From CAZBWE01 sp964568985 (GTDB lineage: Bacteria; Planctomycetota; Phycisphaerae; Sedimentisphaerales; Anaerobacaceae), in assembly GCA_964568985.1 (NCBI GenBank), contig CAZMSP010000114.1, positions 1 to 6,304 on the forward strand: a stretch of 6,304 bases of DNA. The letters are read 5' to 3'. Positions 1-6,304 of this stretch are shown piece after piece. Made by a program: the position numbers and the translations under genes. The notes beneath the pieces were generated by a model. It ran no database searches. It saw only the letters and a program-made list of their open reading frames with translations, and had not been told where the DNA came from. Positions within the stretch are counted from its first letter, which is position 1, and each line of letters opens with the position of its first letter.

Positions 1-415
1 CATCTACAGTTTCTTCGATATCTGTAAGAATCGTGCCGTGCATCAAAAACTTTGCGCCCGATTCCTTAACAAGTCGGCCAAAGACCTTTGAATAAAATGT
101 ATCCGTAACAGCCTGACGTTTTTCCTCGGGGTCTGTCAAGCCGGCCAACGCCGTGAGAAATTCCTCTTTGGCATCCACCAATTCCACAGTAATACCTAAC
201 GAAGCGAAAGCTTCAACAACCCGCTGCGGCTCACCCTTACGCATAAGGGCATTATCGACAAAGACCGTTCTCAACCGGCCGCCCAGAGCACGGTGACCGA
301 GCACTGTCACAAGAGAACTATCCACCCCGCCGCTTAAAGCGTTAATAGCCTTCTCTTTGCCTACCGTCTTTTTAATGTAAGTAATTTGTTCATCGATTAA
401 TTTCTCGTAATCCAT
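1..415 (-). CDS. GMP-synthase-type ATP pyrophosphatase, stand-alone (N-terminal part; runs off the left edge)
   Basis: The first 138 codons are visible, from ATG at 415-413 reading left. The protein starts almost directly with the ATP-PPase fold: residues 28-34 are SGGVDSS, the PP-loop that grips the pyrophosphate of ATP, followed by VFVDNALMRKGE (about 51-62) and GLTDPEEKR (about 92-100), both typical of the GuaA ATPase domain, and a HGTILTDIEE stretch near the cut. In GuaA this domain adenylates XMP so that ammonia can replace AMP, giving GMP. Ordinary bacterial GuaA has a ~200-residue glutamine amidotransferase domain in front. It is absent here, as in two-subunit archaeal GMP synthases or the family often labelled ExsB-like. 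A separate amidotransferase or another substrate is therefore possible. The start is set by AAGGAGGT at 427-420. The family is confident, the exact substrate is not. Confidence 0.85.
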   Translation of the reverse strand, partial: MDYEKLIDEQITYIKKTVGKEKAINALSGGVDSSLVTVLGHRALGGRLRTVFVDNALMRKGEPQRVVEAFASLGITVELVDAKEEFLTALAGLTDPEEKRQAVTDTFYSKVFGRLVKESGAKFLMHGTILTDIEETVD

Positions 416-419
416 TATG

Positions 420-427
420 ACCTCCTT
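420..427 (-). promoter_or_regulatory. Strong Shine-Dalgarno of the ATP-PPase gene
   Basis: On the minus strand this reads AAGGAGGT, a full anti-16S match, four bases before the ATG at 415. It fixes the start codon and suggests high translation. Confidence 0.8.
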
Positions 428-451
428 ACAAGCTTTTACTGACCGACCCGC

Positions 452-507
452 CGTGTCGCTGCGGACACGCTCGCCGTGCTACGCACTTGGCGCAGCAGGT
501 CGCGACA
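452..507. repeat. GC-rich palindromic cluster in the ATP-PPase leader
   Basis: Three inverted repeats lie close together: CGTGTC/GACACG (452-457 and 464-469), GTGC/GCAC (476-479 and 483-486) and the perfect 8-base palindrome GTCGCGAC (499-506). Longer-range pairs also exist: GCTGCG (458-463) with CGCAGC (491-496), and TGTCGC (454-459) with GCGACA (502-507). The stretch is clearly more GC-rich than its surroundings. It could be a folded 5' leader of the ATP-PPase mRNA or a dispersed REP-like element. It does not match a riboswitch that I recognise. Confidence 0.4.
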
Positions 508-530
508 GGCATTGAAACCAAAGGGCTTAA

Positions 531-555
531 AATTTAACAATCAGAATGAAAACCG

Positions 556-559
<4 letters not shown>
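531..559 (-). promoter_or_regulatory. Putative promoter of the ATP-PPase gene
   Basis: Reading leftward, TTGACG (559-554) and TAAATT (536-531) are separated by 17 bp, five of six and four of six matches to the sigma-70 boxes. This would start transcription near 525 and give a ~110-base leader containing the GC-rich palindromes at 452-507. The end of the integrase reading frame (stop at 558-556) lies inside the -35 box, so readthrough from the integrase could also reach this gene. Confidence 0.45.
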
Positions 560-2112
<1,553 letters not shown>

Positions 2113-2141
2113 AAATCACCTTGCCTTTTTTAGTGGTTATA

Positions 2142-2348
2142 CTATTTCCAAGTTTTTATCTTTAATCCTTGCGCCCAAGTTATTAAATATTTGTAGTCTT
2201 TTGCATCTACAGCTTTTCGGAACTTTTCAGCAGGATTAAGCCCTTCAATTCTAAATTCAAGGTCGATAAGTAAACAAATTCCCAGCAATTCTCTTGGACT
2301 CCAATTTGGCTTTCCGGCTTTTTCCCATTCAGCTTTGACCCTACCCAT
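2142..2348 (-). CDS. Small hypothetical protein upstream of the integrase, possibly the C-terminal remnant of a larger gene
   Basis: I do not recognise the family. The 68 residues are charged and tryptophan-rich, with natural-looking composition, for example KAGKPNWSPRELLG, LLIDLEFRIEG and AVDAKDYKYLITWAQG. They suggest a mostly helical soluble domain with no membrane segment or cysteine motif. The gene ends 29 bp before the integrase start and shares its strand, so the two are likely co-transcribed. The ATG at 2348-2346 has only a weak ribosome site (AGGAT) and lies right where the opposite-strand recombinase fragment begins. The frame stays open upstream only to about 2381. The real protein may have been longer and lost its N-terminus at the junction. 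It could act as an integrase accessory or be a decayed element gene, and nothing in the sequence decides this. Confidence 0.5.
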   Translation of the reverse strand: MGRVKAEWEKAGKPNWSPRELLGICLLIDLEFRIEGLNPAEKFRKAVDAKDYKYLITWAQGLKIKTWK

Positions 2349-2350
2349 AC

Positions 2351-2668
2351 ATCCTGTGGAAGCAAGAAGTGGGCGAACCTACCGACTTGGGTGATCCACT
2401 GCTTTTGTCCAGCAACACGAAAGGCCACATGACCACCAGGGTGATCGAGAAGGCCTTCAAGCGTACTGCAGCCAAAGCAGGATTGTTTGTTCATTACTCC
2501 ATCCATTGTCTCAGGCATACTTATGCGTGCCAATTATATAAGGCTAGCGGCTACAACCTCCGGATGGTACAGAAACAACTCGGCCACTCTAGCATTCGGA
2601 CGACAGAGGTGTATGCAGATGTGATGGATCCCGACATACAAGATGCCTTGAGAAGATTGTACAAGTGA
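2351..2668 (+). pseudogene. C-terminal fragment of a second tyrosine recombinase
   Basis: The frame runs from ILWKQEVGEP at 2351 to TGA at 2666-2668, with a GTG at 2369 as the only in-frame start candidate. It holds the last third of an integrase catalytic domain: HCLRHTYACQL (the H-x-x-R box), LGHSSIRTTEVYADV with the second His and the nucleophile Tyr, and a closing ALRRLYK. The first catalytic Arg, the Lys hairpin and all DNA-binding domains are missing. The frame closes upstream with TGA at 2336-2338, just outside the point where recognisable sequence begins. It belongs to a different recombinase branch from the integrase at 556-2112 (LGHSS against LARHS in the same box, and no long tail), so it is not a duplicate of it. 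It is best read as the remnant of an older mobile element, cut when the left module was joined on. It is unlikely to be active. Confidence 0.85.
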
Positions 2669-3226
2669 GCCGCACGTAAAGAATTTGATCTGTTGAAGCA
2701 GCAAGCAGCAATAACAGGTAGCTGATTCCAACAGTTGCATAAGTATCTGACTTAGAACAACCCAAAGAGCTTGCGAACACTTGGACACTGGAAGGTTTGT
2801 TCTGTATGGCAAAATACACTTGCGCATCGTTCCTAATAGTGCATGCGTAAGTATGTTCAGACAGCTATGAAACAGAGCTATGGGAGATCTCTGTACAAAC
2901 TCATTGCATGGGTAAGAAAATAGGCCAATACTGCTTAAAGTCACGGCGCCACGCTATTCAAAACACAGGTCAAGTCTCATCTTCTATATGTATTTCGAAA
3001 GCCTTACAAACTCTGCTGGACCAGTTGGCTGAAGGTTTTTGGGATATTCAACTGTCAGAACATATAGAGGTTACAAAATTTACGGCCTGTTTTTGCTTCT
3101 TGGTCAAGATCCTTGGATGAAGTTGTGAATATTATAACCTCTTTTATTTTCATCTGTTATCGTCTAAGGATTGGCTGATTGCCTGCTCACACACTAAAAC
3201 TAAAGATGTTCCAAAATGCGACTGTA
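2669..3226. other. Non-coding or decayed stretch between recombinase remnant and WYL gene
   Basis: No reading frame here looks like a real protein. The longest on the plus strand (2908-3120) encodes 70 residues with no family motif and no good ribosome site, and longer minus-strand frames are rich in Cys and Leu with no domain signal. Small structures are present: an imperfect inverted repeat CTTGCGCAT/ATGCGTAAG (2819-2827 and 2843-2851) and a short direct repeat AGCTATG near 2867-2883. The stretch probably represents degraded element DNA. Confidence 0.5.
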
Positions 3227-3254
3227 TTGACAAGGTTAATAAGGTGTGTATAAT
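3227..3254 (+). promoter_or_regulatory. Near-perfect sigma-70-type promoter of the WYL regulator
   Basis: TTGACA at 3227-3232 and TATAAT at 3249-3254 both match consensus exactly, with a 16-bp spacer. Transcription would start near 3261, giving a ~33-base leader that ends in the ribosome site TGGTGGAG (GGAG at 3282-3285) eight bases before the ATG. A consensus promoter is expected to be strong, and repression (perhaps by the regulator itself) would be needed to keep it low. No clear operator palindrome is visible over it. Confidence 0.75.
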
Positions 3255-3293
3255 TGGGTTATAGTAGCTTGATCTGGTGGTGGAGTAAACATT

Positions 3294-4274
3294 ATGAAGC
3301 GCAGTAGAATTAGCAGAATTATTCAGATTTTAACTGCGTTACAAACGGGGGAAAGCTATACCGTTAGCGACCTATCAAAAATGCTCGGAACAAGTCGAAG
3401 GACAATCTTCCGCGACCTGAAAGAGTTGCAAGCTACTGGTGTGCCATACCACTATGATACAAAGACCAACGGTTATGTCATAGAACCTGAATTCTTTCTG
3501 CCACCTGTAGATTTGAACCAGCAGGAGGCGGTAAGTTTGCTTCTGCTGGCCCATAAGGTAAGCGAAGAAATCCAGTTACCCTTCAAAAAATCGGCTCTGC
3601 TGGCCGCTTTGAAGATAGAAAGCAATCTGCCAACCAAAGTCAGACAATATTGCAATGCAGCGCTGCGAAATATCTCTATAAAAATTGAACACCAAGAAAA
3701 GGCGGACTTTCTCGATCAGATATTTAGGCAACTGCTGGGGGCTATTTTGAAGAAGCAAATCGTGAACATTTGTTATTATTTGCCTCATGAACAGAAAAAC
3801 ATAATAATGGATTTGAGCCCGTATCATTTGATGTATAATGGCCACAAATGGTGTGTGCTTGGCAAATCGAGCCTTCACAAAAGAGTTTACACCTTTAAGC
3901 TTAACCAGATCAAAAAACTAAATACGCTGGATAGATGCTTCATAAAGGATGAGAAATTTGACGTATCTGAGTATCTCGGCCGGGCCTGGTCAGTGATACC
4001 AGAAGGTAAATTATATAACATCAAGCTTAGATTTCTGCCAGAAGTTGCCCCCAGTGTTGCCGAGGTTCAATGGCACAGCACACAAACGGTTAGTTTTGAG
4101 AAGGATGGTTCTGCGATCATCCAATTCCGCATTGATGGGCTTGATGAGATAATCTGGTGGATTCTGGGCTACGGCGACCAGGTACAGGTTCTTGCGCCAA
4201 GAATTCTGCGGCAGAAAATTGTCGAAATAGCACAAAATAGCATTAAACAAAACGAGCAATTATTGCCTATCTAA
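3294..4274 (+). CDS. HTH transcriptional regulator with WYL domain (YafY/DeoR-like)
   Basis: This 326-residue protein has the standard layout of WYL regulators. An N-terminal winged helix-turn-helix lies at about 5-62, with VSDLSKMLGTSRRTIFRDLK (24-43) as its recognition part. A linker helical region of ~70-130 follows. The WYL domain is at ~145-210 with PYHLMYNGHKWCVLG (176-190), where the name-giving W-Y-L is W-C-V-L, and RVYTFKLNQI (197-206), whose Arg usually helps bind a ligand. A C-terminal WCX extension is at ~235-315, ending in GYGDQVQVLAPRILRQKI. Such proteins bind DNA as dimers and respond to a ligand, in several cases nucleic acid or nucleotides. Homologues control DNA repair, CRISPR, BREX and other defence loci. 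Here the gene stands alone with ~600 bp of non-coding DNA before it and ~420 bp after it, so its target is not evident. The length is normal and the gene looks intact. The ATG at 3294 is supported by GGAG eight bases upstream. Confidence 0.93.
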   Translation: MKRSRISRIIQILTALQTGESYTVSDLSKMLGTSRRTIFRDLKELQATGVPYHYDTKTNGYVIEPEFFLPPVDLNQQEAVSLLLLAHKVSEEIQLPFKKSALLAALKIESNLPTKVRQYCNAALRNISIKIEHQEKADFLDQIFRQLLGAILKKQIVNICYYLPHEQKNIIMDLSPYHLMYNGHKWCVLGKSSLHKRVYTFKLNQIKKLNTLDRCFIKDEKFDVSEYLGRAWSVIPEGKLYNIKLRFLPEVAPSVAEVQWHSTQTVSFEKDGSAIIQFRIDGLDEIIWWILGYGDQVQVLAPRILRQKIVEIAQNSIKQNEQLLPI

Positions 4275-4277
4275 TGG

Positions 4278-4565
4278 GACTTGATACCCCTCTGGGGAAG
4301 GAGTGAATTTTTTTGGTACATAGCCATAATAAGGTTTGAGGAAATACAAAATATCAATTTCACCTACCACAGATGACGGCTACGATTATGGCGTAAGTGC
4401 TTCCATGCACAATTGTTACGAAGGTAAGGGAATTCATCAGATCGAGATTCTATTGAGAATTTGCGAAGTTACGCTGCGGATTTAGGATGTTTCTATGGTC
4501 TCGGCTGAATACGAACACAACAACTGCTTTCTAAATGGATAGATCTGGTTTATTGGGAGGATTGG
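4278..4565. other. Intergenic stretch without a recognisable gene
   Basis: Stops occur in all frames and no protein motif appears. CCCCTCTGGGG (4287-4297) followed ten bases later by a seven-T run (4308-4314) resembles a weak terminator after the WYL gene, but the stem has only four pairs and the T-run is too far from it. Nothing else stands out before the sigma-gene promoter. Confidence 0.5.
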
Positions 4566-4594
4566 TTGCAACTATCCGGCACTTCTTGTATAAT
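4566..4594 (+). promoter_or_regulatory. Putative promoter of the sigma / zinc-motif gene pair
   Basis: TTGCAA (4566-4571) and a perfect TATAAT (4589-4594) are separated by the ideal 17 bp. Transcription would start near 4601 and leave a ~96-base leader before the GTG at 4697. The boxes look like housekeeping sigma-70 sites and not an ECF-type site, so this promoter would not by itself explain autoregulation. Confidence 0.55.
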
Positions 4595-4603
4595 CTATAA
4601 CGA

Positions 4604-4635
4604 TGGCAAAGTAATTTGACAGATGTCGATTGCCA
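4604..4635 (+). repeat. Inverted repeats in the sigma mRNA leader
   Basis: TGGCAA (4604-4609) and TTGCCA (4630-4635) are exact inverted repeats, and inside them GACA and TGTC (4618-4621 and 4624-4627) form a second short pair. The centres are offset by about three bases. The element sits just downstream of the predicted transcription start, so it could be an operator or an mRNA hairpin. The arms are short and chance is possible. Confidence 0.3.
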
Positions 4636-4696
4636 ATTAAACCTTATTTTGCCTTTCTTGCGATTCTTGTGAGGGTCGCTCCGGAGTGAGGCCCAA

Positions 4697-5236
4697 GTGG
4701 CATTGCTAAGCGCAAATACTAACAACTATGCAACTCGTGTAAATATTGCGGCCAAGGTTTTTGGGGAATATGGAGATTTTATTCACGCGATTATTCGTTG
4801 CAAGGTTAGGAATGAAGCCCAGGCAGACGATTTATTTCAGGATTTCTTCCTTTCTATCGTCTCTAAGTCTCCACCCCCAGCGCTCCAAAATATCAAAGGC
4901 TATCTCTACAGAGCAATAACTAATGATATAGTTGATACAGTGCGCCGTATGGAGAGGTACGAAAGCTACGTTCGCAAATATGGCGAGCAACTAAATTATT
5001 CCATCAACAAAACCAGTCCTGAAAACATCTTGACAGAAATGGAAGAGCTTGATAAATTGTTTGCACTTATTAAGAAGAGATTGCCAGAGAGCGAATCACA
5101 GGCTATCGCTTTACGGTACAGGGATAGCCATAGTATCGAAGAGGTTGCAGAGAAAATGAGCGTAAATAACAGAACTATTAGTAGGTATATTTCTGTGGGA
5201 TTGAAAAAAATCCGTCAATTCTTAATGATAAAGTGA
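4697..5236 (+). CDS. ECF-type RNA polymerase sigma factor (sigma-70 family)
   Basis: At 179 residues this has the two-domain build of an extracytoplasmic-function sigma factor. Region 2 spans about 20-90: AQADDLFQDFFLSIVSK (41-57) is the core-binding and promoter -10 segment, and NIKGYLYRAITNDIVD (65-80) is the next helix, with basic RR at 83-84. A polar linker follows. Region 4 spans about 115-176, with LPESESQAIALRYRDSHS, the helix-turn-helix EEVAEKMSVNNRTISRYIS and a KKIRQF end, which read the -35 box. No region 1.1 or 3 is present. The GTG start is chosen because it is the first start after the in-frame stop at 4670-4672 and has GGAG at 4683-4686. The stop is 10 bp from the next gene, whose cysteine/histidine modules look like anti-sigma domains, so the partner is likely its regulator. 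The trigger is unknown. Confidence 0.92.
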   Translation: MALLSANTNNYATRVNIAAKVFGEYGDFIHAIIRCKVRNEAQADDLFQDFFLSIVSKSPPPALQNIKGYLYRAITNDIVDTVRRMERYESYVRKYGEQLNYSINKTSPENILTEMEELDKLFALIKKRLPESESQAIALRYRDSHSIEEVAEKMSVNNRTISRYISVGLKKIRQFLMIK

Positions 5237-5246
5237 TGAACTTAAA

Positions 5247-6304
5247 ATGATTGCTCCCAATCCTAATTTGCTATGCAAACAGGCTGAATCATACTACTAT
5301 GATTTTATCTGTAAGGAGACTATAGAACGTATTCCTGAGTCTATTGTTAGCCATATCAAGCACTGCGCTACCTGTCAGGAACAAGTAAACCAGCTTCGAA
5401 CAGTGTTGTTGGAACTTGAAGAGCATCTGGAATCCGATCAAAGAGAAGTTAGCAGCGCTGTAACTGAGATGCTGAAACTTCACTTTGCTTACATTGGCAA
5501 GCCCTTAACTTGCGATATCGTAAAGCCTTTCCTGCCTAGTTTGTTAGATACGGCCTTAGAGATTAGAATACCAACGCCTATAACAGCACATCTGGACAAT
5601 TGCCAAGAATGCTCTGAAGATTTAGAGATGATCCGGGAGCTAAATCTTAGCCACAAACAGTTATACCGGTTAAGCCAGCTATTTGCAGAGAAACCTGCTG
5701 GGAGTAATATCAACTGCGCAGAAGCCCAAAGTGCTGTCTCATCGGTTGTATCATTGGTTTTTAACGAAACCAACGCCATAATTCTAAAACACTTGTGTAT
5801 TTGTCCCGATTGCAGGGGACTGTTATATCAACGTCGGGAAATGGCTCTCAGAGGACTACGTAAAACCGACTTAGGGAAAAGCAAATTCCCGTGCGAGAAG
5901 GTCTCAGCAAGAGATTTTTTTGATTATGTCGTGCCGTACGGACTTAATCCAGCAAAAGACCAGTACGCCAAATTCCGAGACTCTCTTATCTCGCATTTGC
6001 GCACCTGCCCATCATGTCTGGCTAAAATGCAACAGTTGCACGACATAGTATACGGAATCGCTGAACGAATTGAATCTGATGTTGTTACAATATACCACAT
6101 AGATGAATCTGCCAAAGCCAAAACACCCATCGAATCCGATGACCTTTATGCTGGTTTTCCAATAAGGGTAGAGGTAACAAAGCGTGAAGAAAAAGTAAGA
6201 ACTGAACAGCCAGCCCCGATCCTTGATTTTACCGCCACATTGAAACAGAAAGTTACAATAAAGAATATTAAGCCTTTCCTCAAAACTGCCATCCCAGCCG
6301 CGGC
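5247..6304 (+). CDS. Putative anti-sigma protein with four tandem zinc-finger (ZAS / zf-HC2-like) modules; runs off the right edge
   Basis: The visible 352 residues from ATG 5247 have no stop. Four HxxxCxxC motifs occur: HIKHCATC (H36, C40, C43), HLDNCQEC (H115, C119, C122), HLCICPDC (H182, C186, C189) and HLRTCPSC (H250, C254, C257). Each is preceded by a lone Cys at C10, C89, C157 and C216, 26, 26, 25 and 34 residues before the His. Cys-x25-Hxx xC-x2-C is the signature of zinc-binding anti-sigma domains, which hold an ECF sigma factor inactive. Between modules lie helical charged linkers. After about 275 the chain is polar, and the cut falls in KPFLKTAIPAA, possibly the edge of a membrane segment, so the rest could be transmembrane and extracytoplasmic. 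The gene follows the sigma gene by 10 bp, with only a weak ribosome site (AAGTGA at 5231-5236), which suggests translational coupling. A zinc-dependent anti-sigma role is inferred from motif and neighbour. A scaffold with repeated zinc modules is the alternative. Confidence 0.8.
   Translation, partial: MIAPNPNLLCKQAESYYYDFICKETIERIPESIVSHIKHCATCQEQVNQLRTVLLELEEHLESDQREVSSAVTEMLKLHFAYIGKPLTCDIVKPFLPSLLDTALEIRIPTPITAHLDNCQECSEDLEMIRELNLSHKQLYRLSQLFAEKPAGSNINCAEAQSAVSSVVSLVFNETNAIILKHLCICPDCRGLLYQRREMALRGLRKTDLGKSKFPCEKVSARDFFDYVVPYGLNPAKDQYAKFRDSLISHLRTCPSCLAKMQQLHDIVYGIAERIESDVVTIYHIDESAKAKTPIESDDLYAGFPIRVEVTKREEKVRTEQPAPILDFTATLKQKVTIKNIKPFLKTAIPAA

Noticed and set aside
2534..2944. Minus-strand open frame of 136 residues opposite the recombinase remnant
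   Set aside because: Cys/Leu-rich with no domain motif, overlapping a recognisable recombinase fragment on the other strand; a shadow frame.
2908..3120. Plus-strand open frame of 70 residues
   Set aside because: No family motif and no convincing ribosome site; it lies in DNA that otherwise looks decayed.
4287..4314. Rho-independent terminator after the WYL gene
   Set aside because: The stem is only four base pairs and the T-run begins ten bases after it, so the geometry is wrong.
4616..4650. Second promoter beginning with a perfect TTGACA
   Set aside because: No acceptable -10 box at 16-18 bp; the site at 4566-4594 is better.
5489..5779. Minus-strand open frame of 96 residues
   Set aside because: Lies antisense to the second and third zinc modules of the clearly real plus-strand gene.

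Overview
The window looks like bacterial chromosome, moderately AT-rich, with an integrated-element boundary on the left and a regulatory block on the right. The lineage cannot be fixed from the sequence alone. A stand-alone GMP-synthase-type ATP pyrophosphatase, a WYL regulator, and an ECF sigma factor paired with a multi-zinc-motif protein would fit an anaerobic planctomycete (Phycisphaerae-like) or a relative. This is an impression from family resemblance, not a search result.

Left part (1-697): the start of a GuaA-like ATP-PPase gene runs leftward out of the window. It has a very good Shine-Dalgarno sequence, a plausible promoter and a GC-rich, palindrome-laden leader. On the other strand sits a complete tRNA-Lys(CUU) gene at 624-697.

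Integration module (about 556-2668): a 518-residue tyrosine recombinase on the minus strand is preceded 29 bp upstream by a 68-residue unknown ORF. The recombinase reading frame does not stop before the tRNA. It reads through the whole tRNA antisense and ends beyond it, so the last ~47 residues come from the host attachment site. The tRNA-Lys gene is therefore very probably the integration site. Directly behind the small ORF, in opposite orientation, lies the C-terminal third of a second, different tyrosine recombinase (2351-2668), cut off at its 5' side. This marks a rearrangement junction near 2345-2351. No second copy of the tRNA 3' end was seen by eye, so the far end of the element is probably outside the window or lost.

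Middle (2669-3293): about 600 bp with no convincing gene, ending in a near-perfect sigma-70-type promoter that drives a WYL-domain transcription regulator (3294-4274). No obvious target gene sits next to it. A further ~420 bp gap (4275-4696) carries a second promoter and a possible leader hairpin.

Right part (4697-6304): an ECF-type sigma factor is followed after 10 bp by a long ORF that runs off the right edge. The visible 352 residues contain four HxxxCxxC motifs, each preceded by a lone Cys, i.e. four tandem zinc-finger anti-sigma-like (ZAS / zf-HC2) modules, and end where a membrane segment might begin. The two genes are most likely a sigma/anti-sigma pair, and the four-fold zinc module is the most unusual thing in the window.
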